A stretch of DNA of 64,000 bases from GCA-2687025 sp964473525 (GCA_964473525.1 CAYYPK010000004.1:62001-126000), one strand, 5' to 3'; positions 24,749 to 34,542 are shown, counted from the first letter of the stretch. The notes: generated from the letters alone by a model not told the origin. Numbers and translations are program-made.

Positions 24749-27700
24749 ATGACGCTCCCGACGCCCGGCTCCACGAGCTCCCTGAGCGACACGAAGGCGA
24801 TCGTCATTGAGACAAACCAGACGCCTACAGCAACTGCGCAAACCGTGACGGCGACCGAGGACACCGACAAAACCGTGACTTTGGCGGGAGTGGACGCCGA
24901 TGGCGACTCGTTGACGTATTCCGTCTCGACACTGCCCAGCAACGGCTCCCTCTACCAGACGTCGGACGGCTCGACGCGCGGCTCCGAGATAACGTCCGTG
25001 CCAACGACCGTCACCGACGCGAGCAACCGCGTCATCTACGTGTCCGCTGCGGACGGTAACGGTAGCGGCCACGGTTCGTTCGGCTTCACGGCCAACGACA
25101 GCATCGTAGATTCGTCCGAGGCGACCGTCACCGTGGACGTGACTGCGGCAAACGACGCGCCTGTCCTTACGAGCATCGGCGCGCAGAGCTCGACGGAGGA
25201 CAACTCGCCCACCGTCTCGGTGACCGCGAGCGACGTGGACGGCGACTCCCTCACCTTCACCGCGAGCAGCGACGAGGAGAATGTCACCACGTCCATGTCG
25301 AACGCGACGTCTACGTCGGCGGATGTCACGCTTACGCTGGCGGCCGATTGGAACGGCACGGCGAATGTCACCGTCACCGTCGACGACGGTAGCGGGGAGT
25401 CGGCCTCCGACGACGCGGAGACCTTCGCCCTCACGGTGTCCGCCGTGAACGACGCGCCCGTTCTAACGGCGGTCGGCGACCAGGGCTCGACGGAGGACAA
25501 TTCGCCCACCGTCTCCGTGACCGCGAGTGATGTGGACGGCGACTCTCTCACCTTCACCGCAAGCAGCGACGAGGGGAACGTCACGACCTCTGTTTCGAAC
25601 GCGACCTCGACCTCAGCGGATGTCACGCTAACGCTGGCGGCGGATTGGAACGGCACGGCGAACATCACCGTCACCGTCGATGACGGCAGCGGGGAGTCGA
25701 CCTCCGACGACGTGGAGACCTTCGCCCTCACGGTGTCCGCCGTGAACGACGCGCCCGTTCTAACGGCGGTCGGCGACCAGGGCTCGACGGAGGACAATTC
25801 GCCCACCGTCTCCGTGACCGCGAGTGATGTGGACGGCGACTCTCTCACCTTCACCGCAAGCAGCGACGAGGGGAACGTCACGACCTCTGTTTCGAACGCG
25901 ACCTCGACCTCAGCGGATGTCACGCTAACGCTGGCGGCGGATTGGAACGGCACGGCGAACATCACCGTCACCGTCGATGACGGCAGCGGGGAGCCCAACT
26001 CCGACGACGCGGAGACGTTCGTCCTGACGGTATCCGCCGTGAACGACGCCCCCGTCTTCGACGCGGTGTCCGACGTCTCCGTTGATGAGGACACCACGCC
26101 GGCGGATATTGCCTTGACTGGCTACGACGAGGGCGGCGGCTCGGACGAAGACACGCAGACGGTCCTCTACACGGCGACGAGCAGCGACACGTCCGTTCTC
26201 GCCGACCCGACCGTCAGCGGCACGACGCTCTCGTTCGCGGCCGCCGTTGCGGACGCCAACGGCAGCGCCACCGTGACGGTAACGGCAGACGACCAGCAGG
26301 ACGCTAACAACACACTATCGCAGACGTTCACGGTGACAGTGAACGCCGTGAACGACCCGCCGACCCTGGACGCCATTGCCGATATCGCCGTGGACGAAGA
26401 CAACACGCCGTCCGACATCACCCTTATGGGGGTCGACGAAGGCGGGGCCTCCGACGAGGACACACAGACCGTGACGCTGACGGCAGTCAGCAGCGACACG
26501 AGCGTGCTGTCTGACCCGACCATCAGCGGTACGACGCTGAGCTTCGCCACACCCGTCGCAGATGCCAACGGCACGGCGGTAGTCACCGTAACCGGCGACG
26601 ACGCCCAGGGCTCGCACAACACCGTCACGCGGGCCTTCACCGTGACGGTAAGCGCGGTGAACGACGCGCCGGCGCTCGTGACAACCGGGGACCTGTCCAC
26701 GGACGAAGACACGCCCCTGACGATCACGGTCAACGCGCCAGATGTGGATGGCGATGCGGTGACGTTCACGGTGGAAACCGACAACGCCGATGTCAGACCC
26801 ACGTTGGCGAACGAAACGTCGAGTTCCGTGGAACTCACCGTGACGCCTGCGGCGGACGTCAACGGCTTCGGCGCCATCACCATCACTGCGGACGATGGTA
26901 CGGGTGAAACGACGGCGACGAGCGCGGAGACGTTCACCGTCACGGTCAGCCCCGTGAACGACGCCCCCGTAGCGGATGCGCTGAACGTCGTCACGAGTGA
27001 AGACACCGCGGTTGACTTCACGCTCACCGGCAGCGACGTGGACGCAGACGCCCTGACGTATACCGTCACGTCGCAGCCTGCGGAGGGGACGCTCACCGGC
27101 ACGACGCCATCGCTCACGTACACGCCGGGAGACCAGTACAACGGTTCGGATAGCTTCACATTCGCGGCGAACGACGGCACGGTGGCCAGCGCGCCCGAAA
27201 CCGTAGTGATCACCGTCGCGGCGGTGAACGACGACCCCGTGGCACTCCATCGCACCGTCTCGACGACGGAGGGCGTTGCTCTGACCTTCTCGCTCGTTGG
27301 CTCTGACGGCGACGGAGACACGGTCACATACGCCATCGCCTCGCCGCCGTCGAACGGCGCGCTGACAGGGGACTTGCCGCACGCCACGTACACCCCCGAC
27401 ACAGAGTTCGCTGGCCGGGACGTGTTCACATACACAGTGAGCGACGGCCCCACGTCGACGACGGCGGGCATCACGATCCTCGTTGCCGGCGTCAACAGCG
27501 CCCCAGTGCTTGACCCGCTCGATACTGTTGTGCTCGTGGCGGACGGCTCCGATACGACGGTCCCGCTGACTGGCGTGTTGGGTGGCCGCGGCGCCGACGA
27601 AGCGGGCCAGACGGTCACGATTGTCGCGTCGAGTAGCGACACGACGCTGCTGCCCGATCCGACGGTTGCTGTGGCCGACGCCGGAATCCCGGCGCTCATC

Positions 27701-29644
27701 CTGACGGCTCCGGAAGGCGACTCGGGCGAGGTGGTCGTCACGCTCGCCCTGACGGACGACGGGGCGACCGGCGGCGCGCACGTGAACACCTCAACCGTCG
27801 AGTTCCTCGTCACGGTGGGCCAGGCGGCGGTCCACATAGACAAGGCCACGGTCACGCCCTCCCAGCCCAGGGGGCCGGGGAGCCAGATCACTGTGACCGT
27901 GGTCGCTCGGTACGCTGATTCCGCTTCGTACAGCATTGACGGAGTGCCGCGAGCTGTCGGTCGTCGCATGTCTGCCAACGTTCTCGCGGACGGGCGCACC
28001 CGTTTCGTCGGCGTGTTCATCGTTGACGAGTCCGACGTGAACGTCACGTCTGCCCTCGCTAAGGTCACCGTGTCGGCTGCGGGCGTGGACCCGGTCAGCG
28101 TCGTAGCTGACGGCGCGGTCACGATCGACACGACCGATACGGTCGCGAGTATCGACAGTCTGGTGGTCACGCCTGACGTCGCCAGGAACGGCATTGAGCT
28201 GGCGTTGACCGTGTTCGCCGAACCAGCGTGTGTAGTCACGGTGGACCTGACCGCCCTCGACTCGACGCAGACGGGCCTCGCTACGCTCGTCGAAGACGCA
28301 GACGCCCCTGGGGTGTATTCCGGTGGCGCGGTAGTCGGCGCCGGGAACAGAATCGAAAACGGTTCATGCAGCGTTGTTGCCCACGTCGTTGACGCCATAG
28401 GCAACGTCGGTGAGATGGCTATCGAAGTTACCTTGGACAATCCACCTGCGCCCGAAGCGGCTCCGGGCGCCGTGCTCGATCTGTCGCAGGGCCTCAACCT
28501 GATTCACGTCCCGGCGCGCATCGACGGGATAGCGTCCGCCGGCGATCTGTATGACTTCCTCGGCGGCAGCGAGGATGTAAGTGTCGTCATGGCGCCCAAT
28601 GGGTCTGGCGAGTTCGTCGCCTACACGCAGGGCGTTGGCGTGGGCAGCTTGGCAGATTTCACGATAGCTTCGTACTCCGGCATCTTCGTCCAGATGCGCG
28701 TGGCGAAATCGGTCGCGTTCAAGGGGATGGCGCTGCCGCCGACCGTACGTCTCCACCGCGGGATCAACCAGATCGGTATTCCCCGGGACGGGGCGATAGA
28801 GCGGATAGGCGACCTGTACGAACTGTCGGCTGCGGTTCTGCGCATCGTGCGGTACGCAGGCGGGAAGTTCACCGCCGTCGTGTCCGACGCTACAGACGCC
28901 GCCGTCGTCGCGGGCGATGCCTTCCTCGTCGTGACCGACGACGATGTCGCACTGACCCTTGATGGGGAGCCGTGGGCGTCCGCGCGCGTTGCCGCCGCCC
29001 CTGGGCTCGACGCCCGCGCCACGCACAGCGGCGCGCTCATGGTCGCCATGGGACGCGTCATGGACGTCGACGGGGGCGCGCCGTTGGATGGTCTGCTTGC
29101 GCGCATCGTGGACGTGTCCGCTGGCGCGCAACTCGACGACACCGTCGGCGCGACGGCCGGGGCGGGTCAGTTCCAGGCGGCGTTCTTCGATCCCATGCGC
29201 ACGTTCCGCCTCGGGGACACGCTTGAGGTGTCGCTAACGGATCCGTTGGGCGTGTATCGGGACGTCGCGGCGCTACGCCGCACCGTGACAGCAGAGGATC
29301 TGCGGAATGGCACGCTGGCGTTCGGCGAGATCGCCCTGTCGCGCATACCGGCCCGCACATCGTTGCTCCCGAACTATCCGAACCCGTTCAACCCGGAGAC
29401 GTGGATTCCCTTCGAACTGAGCGAACGTAGCGACGTCACGGTGACCATCTACGACGTTCGGGGAAGCGCCGTGCGTCGCCTGGAAATCGGCTCAAAGGCG
29501 GCAGGCCGTCACACGTCCGTTGGGCGCGCCGCGCATTGGGACGGCCGCAACGACGATGGGGAGACGGCGGGCAGTGGCGTCTACTTCGCCGAGCTAAAGG
29601 CTGGAGACACCCGGCGCACGCAGCGTCTCGTTGTCATGAAGTAG
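24749..29644 (+). CDS. Giant secreted repeat protein, C-terminal part: cadherin-like repeats and sorting tag
   Basis: 1631 residues from ATG 24749, but the true frame continues from the upstream fragment through the G7 tract. The first about 1000 residues are cadherin-like/VCBS-type repeats of about 90-100 residues, each opening VNDAPVL and containing VTASDVDGDSLTFTASSDE or a variant. Two later regions share LIHVPAR/QIGIPRD-type units. The C terminus is LLPNYPNPFNPETWIPFEL followed by an FlgD-like fold (VTIYDVRGSAVRRLE, HWDGRNDDGETAGSGVYFAE), a type IX-like sorting and anchoring tag. Calcium-binding acidic loops (DVDGD) suggest a rigid surface adhesin. There is no start codon with a good ribosome site at 24749, supporting the single-gene view. 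Confidence 0.85.
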   Translation: MTLPTPGSTSSLSDTKAIVIETNQTPTATAQTVTATEDTDKTVTLAGVDADGDSLTYSVSTLPSNGSLYQTSDGSTRGSEITSVPTTVTDASNRVIYVSAADGNGSGHGSFGFTANDSIVDSSEATVTVDVTAANDAPVLTSIGAQSSTEDNSPTVSVTASDVDGDSLTFTASSDEENVTTSMSNATSTSADVTLTLAADWNGTANVTVTVDDGSGESASDDAETFALTVSAVNDAPVLTAVGDQGSTEDNSPTVSVTASDVDGDSLTFTASSDEGNVTTSVSNATSTSADVTLTLAADWNGTANITVTVDDGSGESTSDDVETFALTVSAVNDAPVLTAVGDQGSTEDNSPTVSVTASDVDGDSLTFTASSDEGNVTTSVSNATSTSADVTLTLAADWNGTANITVTVDDGSGEPNSDDAETFVLTVSAVNDAPVFDAVSDVSVDEDTTPADIALTGYDEGGGSDEDTQTVLYTATSSDTSVLADPTVSGTTLSFAAAVADANGSATVTVTADDQQDANNTLSQTFTVTVNAVNDPPTLDAIADIAVDEDNTPSDITLMGVDEGGASDEDTQTVTLTAVSSDTSVLSDPTISGTTLSFATPVADANGTAVVTVTGDDAQGSHNTVTRAFTVTVSAVNDAPALVTTGDLSTDEDTPLTITVNAPDVDGDAVTFTVETDNADVRPTLANETSSSVELTVTPAADVNGFGAITITADDGTGETTATSAETFTVTVSPVNDAPVADALNVVTSEDTAVDFTLTGSDVDADALTYTVTSQPAEGTLTGTTPSLTYTPGDQYNGSDSFTFAANDGTVASAPETVVITVAAVNDDPVALHRTVSTTEGVALTFSLVGSDGDGDTVTYAIASPPSNGALTGDLPHATYTPDTEFAGRDVFTYTVSDGPTSTTAGITILVAGVNSAPVLDPLDTVVLVADGSDTTVPLTGVLGGRGADEAGQTVTIVASSSDTTLLPDPTVAVADAGIPALILTAPEGDSGEVVVTLALTDDGATGGAHVNTSTVEFLVTVGQAAVHIDKATVTPSQPRGPGSQITVTVVARYADSASYSIDGVPRAVGRRMSANVLADGRTRFVGVFIVDESDVNVTSALAKVTVSAAGVDPVSVVADGAVTIDTTDTVASIDSLVVTPDVARNGIELALTVFAEPACVVTVDLTALDSTQTGLATLVEDADAPGVYSGGAVVGAGNRIENGSCSVVAHVVDAIGNVGEMAIEVTLDNPPAPEAAPGAVLDLSQGLNLIHVPARIDGIASAGDLYDFLGGSEDVSVVMAPNGSGEFVAYTQGVGVGSLADFTIASYSGIFVQMRVAKSVAFKGMALPPTVRLHRGINQIGIPRDGAIERIGDLYELSAAVLRIVRYAGGKFTAVVSDATDAAVVAGDAFLVVTDDDVALTLDGEPWASARVAAAPGLDARATHSGALMVAMGRVMDVDGGAPLDGLLARIVDVSAGAQLDDTVGATAGAGQFQAAFFDPMRTFRLGDTLEVSLTDPLGVYRDVAALRRTVTAEDLRNGTLAFGEIALSRIPARTSLLPNYPNPFNPETWIPFELSERSDVTVTIYDVRGSAVRRLEIGSKAAGRHTSVGRAAHWDGRNDDGETAGSGVYFAELKAGDTRRTQRLVVMK
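25441..25987 (+). repeat. Near-identical tandem 297-bp repeats inside the giant gene
   Basis: About 250 bases from 25441 are repeated without visible difference from 25738, a period of 297 bp or 99 codons, equal to one cadherin-like domain. A more diverged unit precedes them (about 25150-25440). The near-identity at DNA level points to a recent duplication or gene conversion, and the region may be collapsed or misassembled. Confidence 0.9.
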
Positions 29645-29670
29645 CCCAGCGCGCGCAACATGGCACACCG

Positions 29671-29699
29671 CGGCTCCGAACGCCCGGCGTTCGGAGCCG
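29671..29699 (+). terminator. Perfect 14-bp inverted repeat after the giant gene
   Basis: CGGCTCCGAACGCC (29671-29684) is the exact reverse complement of GGCGTTCGGAGCCG (29686-29699), 27 bp after the stop. The stem is strong, but no clear T-run follows, so it may act as a Rho-independent-like hairpin or an mRNA 3' stabiliser. Confidence 0.65.
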
Positions 29700-29789
29700 T
29701 GTCGCGTACGGAGGCACCACACGTGTAGGCGTTCCCCTTGGCTTCCCCGTCGGCGGCGTCTACTCTGAGCGAGGAGAGGAAGGTCGCGC

Positions 29790-30545
29790 GTGCTCATCAA
29801 GTGGAAAAGCGGGTACGTCGCCTACTGGGTACGCGGCGGCTACTACCTCACGATCGGCCTCATCCTGGGCGGGCTGCTGTGCTACGGCGTCGTCACGTGG
29901 GTGCAGCCGTTCGACATGGTGCGGCACAGCCTCAGCACCGTCGGCATCGTCTGCTTCCTCGCGAACTTCCCGTTCGCGCTGCGCCGCCGACGGTGGATCA
30001 TCCGGTATGGGCACCAGGCGAAGTGGCTCAAAGCGCATTGGATGCTCGCGGGAATCGGGACCGTCTGCGTCATCGTGCATTCCGCCTTGGAGCCGGCGTC
30101 GTGGAGCGGGTGGGTCGCGCTCGCGGTCGTGGCTGGCATCCTCGTCTCGGGTATCCTGACGCACTTCACGCGGCGGTACTTCCGGAGAGCGGCGCTACGC
30201 ATCCATTTCGCCGCCGCTGTCGCGCTCGTAGTCGGGTTTGGAGCGCACGGTCTGTTCAAGATGCACCACCCGTATTTCCCGCTGGAGACGGTGACGCAGA
30301 ACGGCACGAAGGCGCACGACACCGCCTGCGCGCGGTGCCACGAGCAGCGCAACGAATACGACCGGTATGGCTGTATGTCGTGCCACATCCACAGCAGCGA
30401 GGAGGTGCTCGTTGCCCACGAGACCCACGGCGTGTACGGCATCGACCGCTGCCTGGACTGCCACAAGGCGGTGATCGACGGGGAGACGTACTTCACCGGC
30501 GGGGCGGGGCGGGCGGTGTACGGCAACGTCTTTGATTTCCGGTAG
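29790..30545 (+). CDS. Membrane-anchored triheme c-type cytochrome
   Basis: 251 residues. GTG 29790 follows the purine-rich GAGGAGAGGAAGG. About four membrane helices fill residues 15-155 and carry histidines (H75, H83, H97, H125, H139, H153) that could hold b-type haems, as in ferric-reductase-like or cytochrome b domains. The C-terminal 80 residues have three haem-c attachment motifs: CARCH (180-184), CMSCH (195-199) and CLDCH (221-225). This predicts electron transfer between the membrane quinone pool and a periplasmic acceptor. No partner reductase gene is adjacent, and the next gene is a sulfatase. Confidence 0.78.
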   Translation: MLIKWKSGYVAYWVRGGYYLTIGLILGGLLCYGVVTWVQPFDMVRHSLSTVGIVCFLANFPFALRRRRWIIRYGHQAKWLKAHWMLAGIGTVCVIVHSALEPASWSGWVALAVVAGILVSGILTHFTRRYFRRAALRIHFAAAVALVVGFGAHGLFKMHHPYFPLETVTQNGTKAHDTACARCHEQRNEYDRYGCMSCHIHSSEEVLVAHETHGVYGIDRCLDCHKAVIDGETYFTGGAGRAVYGNVFDFR

Positions 30546-30603
30546 CGTGCGGCGATAGGATGGTCACCCGAATACGGTGAACGGACCCCGCCAAGGAGTG
30601 AGA

Positions 30604-31986
30604 ATGAGCGCCCGCCCAAACGTCCTCTTCATGATCGCCGACGACCACCGGTTCAGCGGCATGGGCCACGTCGGCCGTGAGGCGGTGCGGACGCCTGCCC
30701 TGGACGCGCTCGCAGCGCGCGGCACGGCGTTTAGCAAGGCGTACATCATGGGCGGGCTGTCCGGCGCGGTGTGTATCCCTAGCCGCACTTCGGTCCACAC
30801 GGGCGCCAGCGTGTTTCGCGCGGCGGGAGATGTGGACGACATCGCGTCGCCGCAGAACTATGGCAGGCTGAACGACGGCTACAGCACGCTGGCCCGCACG
30901 TTCCGCGAGGAGGGCTACCACACCTTCGCCACCGGCAAGTGGCACAACGACAAGAAGAGCTTCGCGGACGGCTTCTGCTCCGGCGCGAACATCTTCCTCG
31001 GCGGCATGAGCGACCATCTCGCGGTCCCCTTGCACGACTTCGATCCCACGGGCGAATACCCGCAGAGCGCGCAATACACCGGCGACGGCTTCTCCACGAA
31101 CCTGTTCACGGACGCCGCCATCGACTTCCTCGACGGCCACGACACAGACGACCCGTTCTTCCTCTATCTAGCCTTCACGTCGCCGCACGACCCGCGCATG
31201 GCGCCCGAAGAGTACGCCGCGATGTACGACCCCGCCGACGTGGAACTCCCTCCGAACTTCATGGCCGAGCATCCCTTCGACAACGGGGAGATGCGTATTC
31301 GCGACGAAGACCTGGCGGCGTATCCGCGCACCGAGGAGGAAGTGCGGCAGCACATCGCCGACTACTACGCGATGATCACGCACCAGGACGCGCACATCGC
31401 CCGCGTGCTGGACGCGCTGGACCGCAACGGCCACGGTGAGAACACGATCATCGTCTACACGGCGGACCACGGTCTTGGCGTTGGTCAGCACGGACTGCTG
31501 GGCAAACAGAACGTCTACGATCACAGCGTGCGCGTGCCCATGATCGTCGCTGGGCCCGGCGTGCAGGCTGGGTCCACGGTGGACGAGATCGTCTGCCTCT
31601 ACGACGCGTTCCCTACGGTCTGTGAACTCACGGACACGCCAATACCCGACAGTGTAGAGAGTCGCAGCTTCGCCGGCCTCGCGACCGGCGCGACCGACAC
31701 GGGACGAGACAGCGCGTTCTCCGTGTATCGCGACATCCACCGCATGGTTACGGACGGCGACTGGAAGCTGATCCGCCACTACCGCGTACATGACCGAGAC
31801 AAGGGCGAGGACCGCGTGCACCTGTTCCACGTCGCTGACGACCCGTGGGAGTTGAGCGATCTCTCCGGCGACCCCGCGTGCGCCGGCAAACTGCGCGAAC
31901 TCGCAGACACGATGACAGTGTGGATGCGCGAAGTAGGCGACCCGTTCGCGTCGACCCCCGTGCTGCTGTCGGACTCGGGTGCATGA
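30604..31986 (+). CDS. Sulfatase (formylglycine-dependent, type I)
   Basis: 460 residues. ATG 30604 is preceded by AAGGAG (30593-30598); an upstream GTG at 30577 is less well placed. The N terminus has the metal-binding pair in FMIADDHRFSG, and the catalytic motif is VCIPSRTSVHTG, with Cys57 in CxPSR expected to be converted to formylglycine. Later motifs include TADHGLGVGQHGLLGKQNVY (metal and sulfate binding). No signal peptide is evident, so it may be cytoplasmic. Poribacteria-like symbionts often carry many sulfatases for sulfated polysaccharides. The stop overlaps the start of the glycosyltransferase gene (ATGA). Confidence 0.88.
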   Translation: MSARPNVLFMIADDHRFSGMGHVGREAVRTPALDALAARGTAFSKAYIMGGLSGAVCIPSRTSVHTGASVFRAAGDVDDIASPQNYGRLNDGYSTLARTFREEGYHTFATGKWHNDKKSFADGFCSGANIFLGGMSDHLAVPLHDFDPTGEYPQSAQYTGDGFSTNLFTDAAIDFLDGHDTDDPFFLYLAFTSPHDPRMAPEEYAAMYDPADVELPPNFMAEHPFDNGEMRIRDEDLAAYPRTEEEVRQHIADYYAMITHQDAHIARVLDALDRNGHGENTIIVYTADHGLGVGQHGLLGKQNVYDHSVRVPMIVAGPGVQAGSTVDEIVCLYDAFPTVCELTDTPIPDSVESRSFAGLATGATDTGRDSAFSVYRDIHRMVTDGDWKLIRHYRVHDRDKGEDRVHLFHVADDPWELSDLSGDPACAGKLRELADTMTVWMREVGDPFASTPVLLSDSGA

Positions 31987-33167
31987 CAGACGCCGAGCGC
32001 GCTGGGCCAAAGCTGCGCGTGCTGGTGATCTCGCACCCGTGCGTGGCTCCCGCCTACCGACGTAAGTTCGACCTGGTAGCCGAGTCCGGCGACGTTGAGC
32101 TGCGCCTGATCGTGCCCGAGGCGTGGCCGGAGGAGGCGAGCCTCGTGAGGTTCGACGCGGCCTCGGCGCCCGACTGGATGCGCGCGCTTCCCTCGGTCTG
32201 GGAGGGCTACTACACCCGGTACTACTTCAAGCGCGGGCTGGCCGAGGAGATGCGGTCCTTCGCGCCAGATATCGTGCATGTGGAGGAAGAGCCGTACAGC
32301 TTGTGCGCGGGGCAAGCCGTTCGCACGATGACACGGCACGCGCCACGCGCCAAGCTGATCTTCCGCACGTCCGTCAGCCGCGACATACGCCTGAAGTGGT
32401 TCGCGCGACCGCTACTGAGATGGGTCGAGCGCGGCGTCTATCGCAGGACGGATCGCGCGTTCGTGTTGAGCGCCCACGCCAAGGAGTGGTTGGCTACCCG
32501 CGGCTATACGGGTCCAACGACGCAATTCCCGAACGGCATCGACACGCGCGTGTACCGTGACCTCGGGCCGGACGCCGGGCGCGAAGCCAGGGAAGCAGCC
32601 GGACTCCCAGCCGATGGCTATGTAGTGGGCTACGTGGGTAGACTGGTGGCGCCGAAAGGCATCGAGACGTTGTTGGACGCCGTCGCCGCTGTCCCGGACG
32701 CTGTCGCGCTGATCGTCGGAGACGGCCCCCACCGCAGCGCGTTAGACGCGCACATCGCCCGTCTCGGTGTCGCCGATCGCGTTCGCTTCACCGGGCAGCG
32801 GCCGCCCGTCGAGGTCGCCGAGCTCATGCACGCCATGGACGCGTTCGTGTTGCCGTCTCTTACCACGCCTCGGTGGGTCGAGTATTTCGGCCGGGTTCTC
32901 GTCGAGGGGATGGCGTGTGGGGTACCCGTCGTCGGCGCGGATTCTGGCGAAATTGCTGGCACCATCGGCGAGGCGGGGCTCGTGTTCCCCGAAGGTGACG
33001 CGCACGCTTTAGGCGAGCATCTCGCGCGGTTGCGCGCCGACAGTGCCTTCCGCGACGACCTCGTCGCAAAGGGACGCGCGCGCTCGGCGTCCGAGTTCAC
33101 GTGGGAGGTAATCGCGGCGCGGACGGTCGAGGCGTATCGGGAGACAGCTGCCCTCGGCCCCGCATAG
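31983..33167 (+). CDS. Family 4 (GT-B) glycosyltransferase
   Basis: 394 residues. The ATG overlaps the sulfatase stop by four bases, so the two are translationally coupled. The N-terminal half is the acceptor domain (LRVLVISHPCVAPAYRRKF). The C-terminal half has the GT4 nucleotide-sugar features: VGYVGRLVAPKGIETLLDA, LIVGDGPHRSALDAHI, VRFTGQRPPVEVAELM and the E-x7-E region RVLVEGMACGVPVVGADSGE. It likely transfers a sugar to a lipid or polysaccharide acceptor at the cytoplasmic face. Coupling to a sulfatase suggests a shared polysaccharide or glycolipid, but that is inference. Confidence 0.88.
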   Translation: MTDAERAGPKLRVLVISHPCVAPAYRRKFDLVAESGDVELRLIVPEAWPEEASLVRFDAASAPDWMRALPSVWEGYYTRYYFKRGLAEEMRSFAPDIVHVEEEPYSLCAGQAVRTMTRHAPRAKLIFRTSVSRDIRLKWFARPLLRWVERGVYRRTDRAFVLSAHAKEWLATRGYTGPTTQFPNGIDTRVYRDLGPDAGREAREAAGLPADGYVVGYVGRLVAPKGIETLLDAVAAVPDAVALIVGDGPHRSALDAHIARLGVADRVRFTGQRPPVEVAELMHAMDAFVLPSLTTPRWVEYFGRVLVEGMACGVPVVGADSGEIAGTIGEAGLVFPEGDAHALGEHLARLRADSAFRDDLVAKGRARSASEFTWEVIAARTVEAYRETAALGPA

Positions 33168-33279
33168 GCCGGCGTACCCGGCGGGCATGGTCTGTTCGTG
33201 ATCCTTGCCGTCAGAACCCTCACGCCTCTCCCTGCATCCAGCCCTGCGTATAGATAGCAAACGTGGGCCGGAGTTCGCA

Positions 33280-33864
33280 ATGACACACATGCCTGACCTG
33301 ATCACGAAACGCCTTACGGTTCGCCCGTTCCGCATGGACGACGTGGGTGCATATCTGCGCGTCTTCGCCGACGGCGATGCCCCTGGCGAAGAGAACCAGC
33401 CACCCGAGTGGTTCGAGTGGGCGACCCGCAATCCAGATGCTTTGGGGAATCTGGCGCAGCCGCCTTACGGAGATCGCGCGGTCTGCCTGCGTGAGTCGGG
33501 CGACCTCATCGGGTCCGTGGGTTTCGTGCCGTGTCTGATGCCGTTCGAGATGCTGGCGGAGTTCGCCGCGGAGGGCGAACCGCCGGCGCCTGTTTGCAGC
33601 ACGCCTGAGTTCGGGCTGTTCTACTCGTTCGGCCCGGCATACCAGCGCCAGGGGTACGCCACCGAAGCTGTGTCAGCGATGGTCGATTACGCGTTCGGCC
33701 GGCTAAACCTCAAGCGCATCATCGCGACCACCGAGCCGGACAACGATCGTTCCATCCGCATGATGGAACGACTCGGTATGACGGTCGCGCGGAACCCATC
33801 CGAAGAGCCGCCCTGGATGCAGGTGGTCGGACTGCTGTACAACCCAGAGCTCAGCCCGCGCTAG
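33280..33864 (+). CDS. GNAT N-acetyltransferase (RimJ/RimL-like)
   Basis: 194 residues from ATG 33280. It shows the Acetyltransf_3 pattern: LITKRLTVRPFRMDDVGAYL at the start, a middle strand VCLRESGDLIGSVGFVP, the acetyl-CoA loop YQRQGYATEAVSAMVDYAF (Q-x-x-G-x-A) and the closing KRIIATTEPDNDRSIRMMER motif. Family members acetylate protein N-termini or small amines. It is longest in the region between VGFVP and the CoA loop, where MLAEFAAEGEPPAPVC is an insertion. It is not closely coupled to its neighbours. Confidence 0.85.
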   Translation: MTHMPDLITKRLTVRPFRMDDVGAYLRVFADGDAPGEENQPPEWFEWATRNPDALGNLAQPPYGDRAVCLRESGDLIGSVGFVPCLMPFEMLAEFAAEGEPPAPVCSTPEFGLFYSFGPAYQRQGYATEAVSAMVDYAFGRLNLKRIIATTEPDNDRSIRMMERLGMTVARNPSEEPPWMQVVGLLYNPELSPR

Positions 33865-33999
33865 GCGGCCTGCCTAACAGCGCGACCGCTCGTGACATCG
33901 GGCCGTTGTCGTGGTACCTCAGGGACGCTACATTGCGGCACGGCGCGCCTCCCTCCTCCACTCGACGCGCGCCGCCAAGCACACAGGGGCCGCGCCGAC

Positions 34000-34542
34000 G
34001 TGCACGACGACCATGGATACGCCATACGCCTCTACGGCGACCCGATTCTGCGCCAGAAGGCTGCGCCGATCCCAGACGTGTCTGACAGCCTGCGCCTGTT
34101 GGCCGACAGCATGGTGACGACGATGCGCCGGGAAGAGGGCGTCGGTCTGTCGGCCCCGCAGGTGGGCGTGCTTGTACGCCTCATTGTCGTCGCATCCGAC
34201 CCCGACGACGAACACTCCGACCCCATCGCGCTGGTGGATCCCGTTGTCGAGGAGCAGTCGTCCGATGAGTGGGAGGAGGAAGAGGGATGCCTCAGCATTC
34301 CAGACGTCTTCGGTGACATCATGCGGCCCGAGCGGATCACCGTCCACGCGCACGACCTCGACGGCGAACCAATGTCGATGGAAGCCGATGGATGGTCAGC
34401 CCGCGTACTTCTCCATGAGATCGACCACCTGAATGGTGTACTCTTTATCGACCACCTCGGCCGCTTGCAGCGCGCCCGCTTGCGTGGTCAACTCAATCGG
34501 CTTGCGCGGACGACGCGCGAAGGCATGGAAGGTCTGGGATGA
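34000..34542 (+). CDS. def: Peptide deformylase
   Basis: 180 residues from GTG 34000, the usual family length. The three catalytic motifs are complete: GVGLSAPQVG (48-57, motif 1 with Ser in place of the usual Ala), EGCLSIP (Cys97 metal ligand) and HEIDHLNG (His139 and His143 metal ligands, Glu140 catalytic). It removes the formyl group from nascent proteins in the cytoplasm. An upstream frame to 33892 has no deformylase homology, so I rejected the longer form. The ribosome site ahead of the GTG is weak. The stop overlaps the next gene by four bases. Confidence 0.9.
   Translation: MHDDHGYAIRLYGDPILRQKAAPIPDVSDSLRLLADSMVTTMRREEGVGLSAPQVGVLVRLIVVASDPDDEHSDPIALVDPVVEEQSSDEWEEEEGCLSIPDVFGDIMRPERITVHAHDLDGEPMSMEADGWSARVLLHEIDHLNGVLFIDHLGRLQRARLRGQLNRLARTTREGMEGLG

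Noticed and set aside
26167..28497. 776-codon minus-strand frame within the giant cadherin gene
   Set aside because: It is Ser/Thr/Val/Pro-biased and mirrors the repeat DNA of the real gene on the plus strand. It has no domain or ribosome site.
33892..33999. N-terminal extension of peptide deformylase
   Set aside because: The extra 36 residues have no deformylase similarity, and the GTG at 34000 gives the standard length.
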